48,464 bases of DNA from Candidatus Thiomargarita nelsonii (lineage in GTDB: Bacteria > Pseudomonadota > Gammaproteobacteria > Beggiatoales > Beggiatoaceae): the NCBI GenBank assembly GCA_000785145.2, contig JSZA02000006.1, positions 1-48,464 of the forward strand, read 5' to 3'. The position numbers and the translations under genes are program-made. This document shows, in pieces, positions 9,141 to 16,405 of this stretch (position 1 is the first letter of the stretch; the number at the start of each line of letters is the position of its first letter). The notes beneath the pieces are model-generated. The model saw only the letters and a program-made list of their open reading frames with translations. It had not been told where the DNA came from and made no database searches.

Positions 9141-9200
9141 AAATCCTATTTTTTTAAAAAATAGGATTTCTCAGGTTTGGAGTCCAAGATTTATCTTGGG
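9141..9200. repeat. AAATCCTATTTTTT palindrome followed by GTCCAAGAT hairpin
   Basis: The hairpin at 9141-9169 differs from other copies by C-to-T on one arm and G-to-A on the other, which keeps pairing. A GGAGTCCAAGATTTATCTTGG copy follows at 9179-9200, directly before the Uma2 remnant. Confidence 0.85.
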
Positions 9201-9215
9201 CGAAAGGATAACAAT

Positions 9216-9470
9216 ATGCAACTAGCCCCCATCGAAGACGAGATCGACTATCCAGACACTGACGGCAAACCTATAGCCGAAAGCGATTTTCATCGCGATT
9301 CACTGTTTTATTTGACAGAGGCTTTAGATGCCCATTTCCAAGAACAACCTGAGGTTTACGTGTCTGGAGCACTCATGCTTTATTACGAAGAGGGTAATCC
9401 TAATGTTTTTGTGGCACCCGATGTCTTTGTGGTTTTTGGGATACCTAAACATAATCGGCGTATAGTTTAG
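9216..9470 (+). pseudogene. Uma2-family endonuclease, N-terminal remnant
   Basis: Eighty-four codons from ATG 9216 (AAAGG upstream) match the start of Uma2/DUF820 proteins: FHRDSLFYLTEALDAHF, VSGALMLYYEEGNP, VAPDVFVVFGIPKHNRR. Full proteins have about 190-250 residues with a PD-(D/E)XK nuclease core; nearly all of that core is missing. The reading frame stops right where a GTCCAAACT hairpin (9473-9492) begins, suggesting that the repeat or an associated deletion truncated the gene. Confidence 0.8.
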
Positions 9471-9472
9471 GA

Positions 9473-9492
9473 GTCCAAACTTTAGTTTGGAC
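9473..9492. repeat. GTCCAAACTTTAGTTTGGAC hairpin
   Basis: Perfect 9-bp arms with loop TT. Compared with GTCCAAGAT and GTCCAAAAT copies the inner bases differ but both arms change together. Confidence 0.85.
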
Positions 9493-9609
9493 GTCCAAGA
9501 AGTTTTATTTTTTGGAAATCGCCTTAAATTAATGCCTCACCTATTGCCCTCTCCCTTGATGGGTTTGAAATGGTTAGGGTGATTTAACAACTAACGAAGG
9601 ACTCAAATA

Positions 9610-10161
9610 ATGGCTAAAGTGATAAGCACCATTAATCTCAAGGGTGGTGTTGGTAAAACTCAAATGACAGTAGCATTAGCTGAATTTCTTTCAAAGGAAA
9701 ATGGTAAAAGGGTACTTTTCATTGAGATGCTCTGCCACTTATTCCCGCAGGACGATTTTATGTGAAAAGCCCAGTGGGGATATTGAAAGATGCCATTTCA
9801 GGTAGTTTGGATAAATATGATTTTGTGCTTATAGATTGCCCCCCCAACTTAGGGATTATTACTTTAAACGGTTGATAGCTTTAAACGAGAAACAGGGATT
9901 AATATAAACCCGTTGGGTGTCGTAATTTCCATGTATCGCGCACAAAGCCGATTACATGACTCCGTCATCAAAGTCTTAAAAAGTAAAGCCGCTCAGAATA
10001 CATATCCTCGCGTTTTTGATACAATAGTTCCTTTGACTGTGAGAACAGCAGAGGCAGCCGATTTTTCGGTTTCGGTTAATACCCTTCGTCAGAAATATGG
10101 TTCTGGTAGGGTTTATGAAAACTACTATGACTTAACAAAGGAATTTTTGGCTCATGTTTAG
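9610..10161 (+). pseudogene. ParA-family ATPase, decayed
   Basis: Starts with MAKVISTINLKGGVGKTQMT, a deviant Walker A of ParA/Soj ATPases. After VLFIE a deletion and frame change joins to LPLIPAGRFYVKSPVGILKD and YDFVLIDCPPNLGIITLNG. A second deletion then joins to FKRETGININPLGVVISMYRAQSRLHDSV and the normal C-terminus ending FLAHV. Both ends are preserved but the middle is lost in two places and a stop interrupts, so it cannot encode a working ATPase. ParA proteins segregate plasmids or chromosomes. Part of a small foreign-looking block with the gene at 10269. Confidence 0.88.
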
Positions 10162-10268
10162 TGATTAATGGCTATAAAAACTACAATGACTGGTATTTTG
10201 TAACTCTCTCTCTCGTAGAGATTGAGAGTTATTATAGGACTACCATTTAACGAGGGAGCTTTTGGACC

Positions 10269-10652
10269 ATGTTTGATACCAACCAAGAAGTTGCAAAAGG
10301 AGTCGTTCATATTCTTAGAATTGTTGCAACTCAAATAGAAGAACATCCAGAATTGTTGACAAACGCAGAATTCAGGATCGATGATGTCCCAGCGCGAAAA
10401 AAAAAGGTAGAACCCCCACTCGTTGATTTTGAAATTTTTGAAGTTTTTGCGGCGGGAGGAGAGTCTCCTTTACGTTCTAAATTAGAACATCTTGATATTA
10501 AAACCCTTAAAAGAATTATAGCTAATAACCGTTTCGATCCGTCTAAGTTAGCAGAAAAGTGGCGCAAAAAAGACCGATTGGTAAATTTAATATTAGAGAG
10601 AGTGACAGCGCGAAGTGAAAAAGGACAAGTTTTCAAAGACTACTCACGATAA
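10269..10652 (+). CDS. Small protein of unknown function beside ParA remnant
   Basis: An intact 127-aa frame with GAGGGAGC upstream of ATG 10269. The N-terminal half is helical (MFDTNQEVAKGVVHILRIVA), the middle has a KKKVEPPL linker, and the C-terminal part LDIKTLKRIIANNRFDPSKLAEKW..KDRLVNLILERV looks like a helix-extended-helix, SAP-like or small DNA-binding fold. By position it would be the partner of the ParA ATPase (the place of a ParB or adaptor), but no ParB motif is visible. Function not assigned. It remains open while its partner is broken. Confidence 0.55.
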   Translation: MFDTNQEVAKGVVHILRIVATQIEEHPELLTNAEFRIDDVPARKKKVEPPLVDFEIFEVFAAGGESPLRSKLEHLDIKTLKRIIANNRFDPSKLAEKWRKKDRLVNLILERVTARSEKGQVFKDYSR

Positions 10653-10665
10653 GGTAGGGGGGGTT

Positions 10666-10801
10666 CAATGCCATTAAATTAAGCCAAATCCCATACATGT
10701 AGGGTGGATTAAGCGGAGCGTATCCACCTGATTAATATATAAGTTTTGGTGGATACACTACCGCTTAATCCACCCTACATGAGCTTAACTTAATGGCATT
10801 G
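10666..10801. mobile_element. MITE-like inverted repeat with CAATGCCA ends
   Basis: The outer arms CAATGCCATTAAATTAAG and CTTAACTTAATGGCATTG enclose inner arms GTAGGGTGGATTAAGCGG and CCGCTTAATCCACCCTAC, 136 bp in all. The ends resemble those of the 37892-38021 element (CAATGCCA). I see no clear target duplication here. Confidence 0.7.
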
Positions 10802-10804
10802 GTT

Positions 10805-10860
10805 GTAGGGTGCGTCCTACGCACCGCATTGAGCGTCAGGGTGCGTAGGACGCACCCTAC
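10805..10860. repeat. GTAGGGTGCGTCCTACGCACC inverted repeat
   Basis: Two arms in a 56-bp hairpin. Related copies at 16331-16385 and 24203-24303. It is followed by CAACCTTGACGATGTACTA, resembling the sequence after the 16331 copy. Confidence 0.85.
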
Positions 10861-10913
10861 ATTACCCATCCAACCTTGACGATGTACTAACCCCCCTTGC
10901 AAACAAATTAAAA

Positions 10914-10942
10914 AAATCCTATTTCTTAAAGAAATAGGATTT
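10914..10942. repeat. AAATCCTATTTCTT palindrome upstream of ubiE
   Basis: Same hairpin and same flanks as the copy before ugd (5144-5172), 31 bp before the ubiE start codon. It would lie in or next to the ubiE leader. Confidence 0.85.
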
Positions 10943-10973
10943 TTAGATTGCAACTCAATTGAGAATTAATAAC

Positions 10974-11711
10974 ATGGAAAAAACCACCCATTTTGGCTTT
11001 AGCCAAGTCCCAGAGCAAGACAAAGTCCACCGCGTCGCCCAAGTCTTTGACTCCGTTGCCAGCAATTATGACATAATGAATGACCTCATGTCTTTAGGCA
11101 TACATCGCCTCTGGAAACGCTTTAGCATCCAATTATCGGGCGTACAGCCCGGGCAACGAGTACTTGACTTAGCCGGGGGCACAGGCGACTTAGCCGCCAA
11201 GTTTGCCACCCTTGTTGGTGAACAAGGTCAAGTAGTCTTAGCAGATATTAACGCTGCCATGTTGCAAGTCGGACGTGAACGTTCACTTGATCGAGGCGTA
11301 TTGCTAGACTATGCCCAAGTCAATGCCGAATCATTGCCCTTTGCCAATAATACTTTTGATATAATCACCATCGCATTTGGCTTGCGTAATGTGACTGACA
11401 AAGAAGCCGCCCTCGCCTCAATGTTGCGAGTGTTAAAACCCGGCGGGCGGGTATTGATCTTGGAATTTTCAGAATTAAAAATCCGCCCCTTAAAGCCTTT
11501 ATATGATCTTTATTCTTTTAAAGTGCTACCATTCTTGGGTAAATTGATTGCTAAGGATGCTGACAGTTATCGCTATCTAGCGGAATCCATTCGTATGCAT
11601 CCTAATCAGGAAACTTTACTAGAAATGATGCAAACGGTAGGCTTTGATCGTTGTGATTATCATAATTTAAGTGGCGGCATTGTTGCCGTACATAGGGGAT
11701 TTAAATTGTGA
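10974..11711 (+). CDS. ubiE: Ubiquinone/menaquinone C-methyltransferase UbiE
   Basis: SAM-dependent methyltransferase of 245 aa that methylates the quinone ring in ubiquinone (and menaquinone) synthesis. It shows the family start [35 protein letters not shown] motif [12 protein letters not shown], and [20 protein letters not shown], plus the end [10 protein letters not shown] chose ATG 10974 over the upstream in-frame TTG because family members begin a few residues before THFGF. It is the first gene of the ubiE-ubiJ-ubiB operon; ubiJ starts 25 bp after its stop. Confidence 0.97.
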   Translation: MEKTTHFGFSQVPEQDKVHRVAQVFDSVASNYDIMNDLMSLGIHRLWKRFSIQLSGVQPGQRVLDLAGGTGDLAAKFATLVGEQGQVVLADINAAMLQVGRERSLDRGVLLDYAQVNAESLPFANNTFDIITIAFGLRNVTDKEAALASMLRVLKPGGRVLILEFSELKIRPLKPLYDLYSFKVLPFLGKLIAKDADSYRYLAESIRMHPNQETLLEMMQTVGFDRCDYHNLSGGIVAVHRGFKL

Positions 11712-11736
11712 TGGCGTACCTTGCACCGTTTTTTTT

Positions 11737-12360
11737 ATGAGAGAAAAATTAATTTTGAATCAACTAATTGCTATCACATTAGAAACACTGCTCAATCAAG
11801 CACTGCGCTGGAATCCGTCCAATTCTTTACAAAAATTGTCCGGCAAAATCATTCGCATTGAATCCAGCGGTATTGATCTCACCTTATTTCCTGATAATCA
11901 AGGCATTATCGTACTCAGTCACTATGACGGCGACGTTGATGTCTGCATCAGCGGCGCCCCTTTTACCCTGTTACGCCTGTTGTTGCAAGACGAAGCGACA
12001 TTGTCAAATACGCCTGACGTGACTATCACTGGGAAAATGAGCATTGCTCAACACCTGTTTCAATTAATGAAAGAATTGGATATTGATTGGGAAGAACAAC
12101 TGGCACAACGCTTAGGGGATATGCCCGCACACAAATTAGCGACATTATTTCGACAGGGCAAAAACTACACCAATACACGGCTTGACAGTCTACAACACAA
12201 CATAAGCGAATATTTGCAAGAAGAAACTCGTCATCTGCCCCCTCGCCCTGAAATGGAAATATTTTTAAATGCGGTGGACACCTTGCGTGATGATCTTGAA
12301 CGTTTAGAACAAAGGGTGCGACGACTAGCGTCAACAACCCCTAAGCCCTTCGGGACTTAG
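11737..12360 (+). CDS. ubiJ: Ubiquinone biosynthesis accessory factor UbiJ (SCP2 domain)
   Basis: Protein of 207 aa. An SCP2-type lipid-binding fold (about 15-115, with YDGDVDVCISGAPFTLLRLLL and DVTITGKMSIAQHLFQLM) is followed by a helical tail (LQEETRHLPPRPEMEIFLNAVDT, LERLEQRVRRL). UbiJ supports the soluble multi-enzyme ubiquinone complex by binding lipid intermediates. The start is the ATG at 11737; the longer frame to 11671 overlaps ubiE. The last seven or so codons (TPKPFGT and the TAG stop) are read from the left-end hairpin of the IscB element, so the original terminus has been replaced. The functional core looks intact. Confidence 0.93.
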   Translation: MREKLILNQLIAITLETLLNQALRWNPSNSLQKLSGKIIRIESSGIDLTLFPDNQGIIVLSHYDGDVDVCISGAPFTLLRLLLQDEATLSNTPDVTITGKMSIAQHLFQLMKELDIDWEEQLAQRLGDMPAHKLATLFRQGKNYTNTRLDSLQHNISEYLQEETRHLPPRPEMEIFLNAVDTLRDDLERLEQRVRRLASTTPKPFGT

Positions 12361-12598
12361 GGGCTTTTCATCTTAGGATTGATAGCCCAGTTGACCAGGC
12401 TTAGTTTTACTACGTTAGGGATGAATATATAGGCACTCCGTCGATACTTCACCAGTCACGGACTCTGCGGCAAATCATTAAACAGGTGTAAGGGTTTAAA
12501 GCCAGTGTGATTTGTTTAGGTAGCTTGCTACCTATAAACCGTCTCATAACATTGCCGAGGTGAATTTTACCCGCGAAAGCGGTGTGAGGTAACTCATT
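12338..12598 (+). ncRNA. omegaRNA / HEARO RNA of IscB
   Basis: About 260 bases between the element's left end and the iscB start code for no protein. They are rich in hairpins: CCCCTAAG..CTTAGGGG (12338-12363), GTAGCTTGCTAC (near 12520) and TTTTACCCGCGAAAGCGGTGTGAGG next to the ORF. The arrangement, structured RNA ending directly at iscB, is that of HEARO/omegaRNA, which guides IscB to DNA. In known IscB systems the guide is the segment 5' of the left end, which here would be the last 16-20 bases of ubiJ before 12338. The 5' end is not defined. Confidence 0.8.
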
Positions 12599-13909
12599 AT
12601 GCAAAAAGTTTTTGTTTTAGATGCAAAGAAAACCCCCCTGATGCCTTGTCATCCAGCAAGAGCACGGGAATTATTAAACAAAGGCCGTGCGGCTGTTTAC
12701 AAACGTTACCCATTTACGATTATCTTGAAAGATAGGGTAGGTGGTGATGTACAAGCAGTTGAATTAAAGTTTGATCCCGGTAGCAAAACGACGGGTATTG
12801 CTCTTGTTGGGCAATTTGAACGTGGCTTAGAAATTGTTTTCGGTGCCAATTTAAACCATCGCGGGGCAAAAATTAAGCAAGATTTGGAAAGCCGTCGAGC
12901 CAATAGGCGGGCAAGGCGTAACCGTCAAACACGTGATCCCTCCTATCGTCGGGACCCCGCTCGATTTAATAATCGTCGTCGGACTGAAGGTTGGTTACCA
13001 CCGTCTTTAATGTCCCGTGTGTTTAATGTTGAAACCTGGGCGAAACGATTACAAAGGCTGGTTCCTATCATTAGCATTGCTGTTGAGACGGTCCGGTTTG
13101 ATACACAAAAGATGCAAAATTCTGAAGTGTCTGGTGTGGAATACCAACAAGGCGTATTGGCAGGTTACGAAGTCCGTGAATATTTGTTAGAAAAATGGGG
13201 TCGTCAATGTGCTTATTGTGGTGCTGAAAACGTGCCTTTAGAAATTGAACATATTAAGCCTAAAAGTAAAGGTGGCACAAACCGCGTATCCAATTTGACG
13301 ATTGCTTGCATGCGATGCAACCAAAAAAAGAGCGATAGGTCAATTGAGGACTTTTTAAAGCGTAAACCTACTGCCCTTAAAAAGATTAAAGCACAAACAA
13401 AAAAATCTTTGAAGGACACAGCTGTAGTTAATGCTACGCGCTACGCTATTGGTAATACTTTAAAGTCGTTTGGTTTGCATGTTACCTTTTGGAGCGGTGG
13501 ACGTACAAAGTTTAACCGCACCCAACAGAAGTACCCTAAAGATCATTGGATAGATGCTGCTTGTGTGGGTGAGACGGGAGCGAAAGTTTATATTCCCAAC
13601 ACATTAAAACCTTTGACCATTACAGCCGTTGGGCATGGTTCACGACAGATGTGCCGTGTTGATCAATACGGATTTCCAAGAACAACAGCTAAAAAGCAAA
13701 AAGTTGTCAAAGGTTTTCAAACGGGAGATATAGTCAAAGCCGTTGTTACTAAAGGCAAAAAGATAGGGACTTACATCGGACGAGTCGCTGTTAGAGCCAG
13801 TGGTTCTTTCAATATCTCTACGACAAATGGGACAACACAAGGGATTAGTTGGAAATATTGCCAACGAATCCAAGCGGTTGATGGTTACAATTATTCTGTG
13901 CACACTTAA
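12599..13909 (+). CDS. iscB: IscB RNA-guided nuclease (RuvC + HNH)
   Basis: Protein of 436 aa, typical for IscB. Domains in order: PLMP segment (KTPLMPCHPARARELL, 11-26), RuvC-I with Asp59 (FDPGSKTTGIAL), arginine-rich bridge helix (about 97-128, RRANRRARRNRQTR), RuvC-II with Glu163 (AVETVRFDT), HNH with zinc cysteines C204/C207 and C237/C240 and EIEHIKPKS (His218), RuvC-III (DHWIDAA, His316 and Asp319), then a C-terminal basic domain. All expected catalytic residues are present, so the nuclease may be active. GAGG lies 10 bases before the ATG. IscB is the ancestor family of Cas9; size and the PLMP domain rule out Cas9 itself. Confidence 0.95.
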   Translation: MQKVFVLDAKKTPLMPCHPARARELLNKGRAAVYKRYPFTIILKDRVGGDVQAVELKFDPGSKTTGIALVGQFERGLEIVFGANLNHRGAKIKQDLESRRANRRARRNRQTRDPSYRRDPARFNNRRRTEGWLPPSLMSRVFNVETWAKRLQRLVPIISIAVETVRFDTQKMQNSEVSGVEYQQGVLAGYEVREYLLEKWGRQCAYCGAENVPLEIEHIKPKSKGGTNRVSNLTIACMRCNQKKSDRSIEDFLKRKPTALKKIKAQTKKSLKDTAVVNATRYAIGNTLKSFGLHVTFWSGGRTKFNRTQQKYPKDHWIDAACVGETGAKVYIPNTLKPLTITAVGHGSRQMCRVDQYGFPRTTAKKQKVVKGFQTGDIVKAVVTKGKKIGTYIGRVAVRASGSFNISTTNGTTQGISWKYCQRIQAVDGYNYSVHT

Positions 13910-13916
13910 GGAGGAT

Positions 13917-13961
13917 CGGCAATTCCTCCCCTAAGCTAAAGACTCAGGGGTTTCCTTGCCG
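13917..13961 (+). other. Right-end hairpin of the IscB element
   Basis: CGGCAA...TTGCCG enclosing CCCCTAAG...CTCAGGGG. It lies 7 bases after the iscB stop and ends 8 bases before the ubiB ATG. It resembles the left-end hairpin and IS605-type subterminal ends. It could also act as a partial terminator before ubiB. Confidence 0.75.
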
Positions 13962-13969
13962 AGATTTTT

Positions 13970-15634
13970 ATGAAAATTATCCGTCAACTCACTCGTTTAC
14001 TTACCATTTACCGTATCATCGTGCGCTATGGGCTTGACGAATTACTACTATCTACCAAAATTTTTCGCCCACTGCGCTTATTTAGCTATATCACGCCCGG
14101 TTACTGGTTACGCCCCAAGCAGTTCACACGAGGGAAGCGGATTCGTCTAGCCTTAGAAGAACTCGGACCGATTTTTGTCAAATTTGGTCAAATTCTCTCC
14201 ACCCGCCGCGACTTATTACCTGATGACATCGCCTTAGAATTGGCCAAATTACAAGACAAAGTCGCCCCATTTAGTGGCGAGGAGGCGTGTAGAATTTTAG
14301 AACGGGCTTATGGTCGCCCCTTGGATGAAGTTTTTGCACACTTTGACAACACGCCCATCGCAGCCGCATCCATTGCCCAAGTACATGCCGCTCGATTGCA
14401 TAATGGGCGCTCTGTCGTAGTCAAAGTCTTACGTCCAGGCATTCAACCCCGTATTCATAGAGATATTGAATTGCTTTACCTATTCGCTGATTTAGCGACT
14501 CGTTATTGGAGTGAAGGACACCGCCTACGCCCGCGAGAAGTAATCGCCGAATTTGAGAAAAATCTTCAAGATGAACTCGATCTCATACGGGAAGCCGCTA
14601 ATGCAGCCCAACTCAGGCGCAATTTTAAGGATTCTGATTCACTCTATGTGCCAGAAGTAGAATGGGATTACACGCTATCCAATGTGATGGTGATGGAACG
14701 CATCAAGGGCATACCCGTCCGCAACATAGCTACATTAAAAAAACAGGGGGTTAATTTTAAACATCTGGCTGAAATTGGCGTAGAAATTTTTTTCACCCAA
14801 GTTTTCAGAGACAACTTTTTTCATGCTGATATGCATCCCGGCAATATTTTTGTTGATGCGCCAAACCCATCTCGTCCCTCTTATATAGCAGTGGATTTTG
14901 GCATCATGGGTACCCTGAGTACCGAAGATCAACACTATTTAGCGGCTAATTTTCTCGCCTTTTTTCGCCGCGACTATCATCGGGTAGCTGAATTACATGT
15001 CCATTCAGAATGGGTGCCGGCTCAAACACGGATAGAAGAATTTGAAGGCGCTATCCGCAGTGTCTGTGAACCTTTTTTTGATAAACCATTGAAAGATATA
15101 TCTTTTGGCATGGTATTATTGCGCCTGTTTCAAACCGCACGACGTTTTAATATGCAAGTGCAACCGCAATTAGTGTTGCTACAAAAAACTTTGCTTAATA
15201 TTGAAGGCTTGGGGCGGGAATTATACCCAGAACTCGACTTATGGCAAACCGCCAAACCTTTTTTAGAGCGTTGGATGGATGAACGGGTAGGCGTGCGCGC
15301 CTTTTTCAAAGGTATTCGTACTAATTTACCACTATGGGCAGAAAATTTACCTGAAATACCGATGCTAGTACATGAAGCTTTAGTCCAACGTCAGGCACAA
15401 TCTGAGCATATCAAACGACTGGATCATCAATTGACTCGTTTAACAAAGGAAATGCAGCAATGGCATAAACGTCTCATGCTGATATTGGTTGGTAGCGCAT
15501 TTTTCATCAGTTCTAGCCTATTTATTTCTTTGAACGTTGAAACATTTTTTAATTTGAATACGCTATTGTTAGGGATTGTGTTAGGAGGTGTGGGAAGTGT
15601 GATGTTCTTATTGGCATGGGATCATTCAAAATAA
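13970..15634 (+). CDS. ubiB: Ubiquinone biosynthesis kinase-like protein UbiB
   Basis: Membrane-anchored ABC1/ADCK-type kinase-like ATPase of 554 aa needed for ubiquinone synthesis. Seen: the family-specific [16 protein letters not shown] (KxGQ motif), alanine-rich loop [15 protein letters not shown], catalytic segment [14 protein letters not shown], metal-binding VDFGIMG, and two C-terminal membrane helices (about 505-550: [16 protein letters not shown] and [19 protein letters not shown]). Length is normal. It is the last gene of the ubi operon; the IscB element ends immediately before its start codon, so translation may rely on a ribosome site near the element's right end. Confidence 0.97.
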   Translation: MKIIRQLTRLLTIYRIIVRYGLDELLLSTKIFRPLRLFSYITPGYWLRPKQFTRGKRIRLALEELGPIFVKFGQILSTRRDLLPDDIALELAKLQDKVAPFSGEEACRILERAYGRPLDEVFAHFDNTPIAAASIAQVHAARLHNGRSVVVKVLRPGIQPRIHRDIELLYLFADLATRYWSEGHRLRPREVIAEFEKNLQDELDLIREAANAAQLRRNFKDSDSLYVPEVEWDYTLSNVMVMERIKGIPVRNIATLKKQGVNFKHLAEIGVEIFFTQVFRDNFFHADMHPGNIFVDAPNPSRPSYIAVDFGIMGTLSTEDQHYLAANFLAFFRRDYHRVAELHVHSEWVPAQTRIEEFEGAIRSVCEPFFDKPLKDISFGMVLLRLFQTARRFNMQVQPQLVLLQKTLLNIEGLGRELYPELDLWQTAKPFLERWMDERVGVRAFFKGIRTNLPLWAENLPEIPMLVHEALVQRQAQSEHIKRLDHQLTRLTKEMQQWHKRLMLILVGSAFFISSSLFISLNVETFFNLNTLLLGIVLGGVGSVMFLLAWDHSK

Positions 15635-15641
15635 GTTTGCA

Positions 15642-15672
15642 TGTAGGGGCAATCCCTTGTGGTTGCCCTTGG
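15642..15672. repeat. Single arm of the GTAGGGGCAATCC repeat
   Basis: One arm only (GTAGGGGCAATCCCTTGTGG then TTGCCC). Complete two-arm copies lie at 19788-19876, within 35250-35395 and within 37892-38021. Confidence 0.75.
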
Positions 15673-15698
15673 TCAATTTTCCAATGAAAAATTTTCCA

Positions 15699-16271
15699 AT
15701 GAAAAAATTCCAACTACTTTTCAATCCTATCTTGTTGATGGGATTTTTGATCACGACTACAATTGCCGGTGACGCTTACAAGGCAAAAGCAGTACAGCTT
15801 AATCAACCTTGGGGCATCGCCGTCGATAGTAGCACTGTCCTATATTTTAGCGATTCCAAAAATCATCGCATTCACAAAATAGATAATGGCATTTTGACAC
15901 TCATTGCTGGAGATGGCACACAAGGCTATTATGGCGATGGTGGCGCGGCAATTGTGGCTCAACTTAACCACCCAAAGGGGATCGCATTAGATAGTAGTGG
16001 CAACCTTTATATTGCCGACACTCAAAACCATGTCATTCGTAAAATAGATAAGCAAGGCATTATTACCACGATTGCCGGTAATAATACAGCCGGCTATAGC
16101 GGCGACGGTGGCACCGCCACTGCCGCCAAACTCAATTGCCCCGTCGATGTCAAAATAGATCAGCTTGGTAATATCTATATTGCTGATGCCAATCAGCATG
16201 TTATTCGCAAGATAGATAGCAAGGGCATTATCACGACGATTGCTGGAGATGGTACGCAGGGAAGTATTTAG
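15699..16271 (+). CDS. NHL-repeat protein, secreted, C-terminally truncated
   Basis: A signal peptide (MKKFQLLFNPILLMGFLITTTIAG) is followed by three NHL repeats, each with the pattern NLYIADTQNHVIRKID..G.ITTIAG and YSGDGG-type turns. NHL blades form beta-propellers, so a full protein would need six or so repeats. Here the frame ends after GDGTQGSI, in the middle of a turn usually followed by more repeats, so it is probably a truncated gene. The start is ATG 15699; a 15-bp duplication (TTTTCCAATGAAAA) gives an alternative ATG at 15684. Confidence 0.65.
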   Translation: MKKFQLLFNPILLMGFLITTTIAGDAYKAKAVQLNQPWGIAVDSSTVLYFSDSKNHRIHKIDNGILTLIAGDGTQGYYGDGGAAIVAQLNHPKGIALDSSGNLYIADTQNHVIRKIDKQGIITTIAGNNTAGYSGDGGTATAAKLNCPVDVKIDQLGNIYIADANQHVIRKIDSKGIITTIAGDGTQGSI

Positions 16272-16330
16272 GGCTCCTCCAAACCGAAGGTGGACTCCTA
16301 GTACGCTGTTATATATGTTATTTGGGTAAT

Positions 16331-16385
16331 GTAGGGTGCGTCCTGGGCACAAATAATCGGTAAAGGTGCGTAGGACGCACCCTAC
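16331..16385. repeat. GTAGGGTGCGTCC inverted repeat
   Basis: Two arms with a degenerate left arm (CCTGGGCAC instead of CCTACGCAC), between the NHL gene and the convergent glycosyltransferase. It may serve as the end of both transcripts. Confidence 0.8.
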
Positions 16386-16405
16386 AAAACAACATTGACA
16401 GAGTA

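Larger units (their letters stand above)
12338..13968 (+). mobile_element. IscB element (IS200/IS605-type, no TnpA)
   Basis: The left end is a hairpin CCCCTAAG...CTTAGGGG (12338-12363). The right end is a subterminal hairpin at 13917-13961, with CCCCTAAG...CTCAGGGG nested in CGGCAA...TTGCCG. Both hairpins share the CCCCTAAG core. Between them lie a structured non-coding region and iscB only; no Y1 transposase is present, so movement would need TnpA in trans. The element sits exactly between ubiJ and ubiB in the operon direction. The outer boundaries are my estimate to within several bases. Confidence 0.85.

Noticed and set aside
10959..10973. TTG start for UbiE, five codons upstream
   Set aside because: The family begins just before THFGF and the ATG at 10974 gives that length.
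12599..13909. Cas9 or TnpB instead of IscB
   Set aside because: 436 aa with a PLMP start and an HNH between RuvC-II and RuvC-III fits IscB; TnpB lacks HNH and Cas9 is far larger with a REC lobe.
15657..15698. Earlier start for the NHL protein (MWLPLVNFP...)
   Set aside because: This part is read from a GTAGGGGCAATCC repeat arm; the signal peptide begins at ATG 15699.
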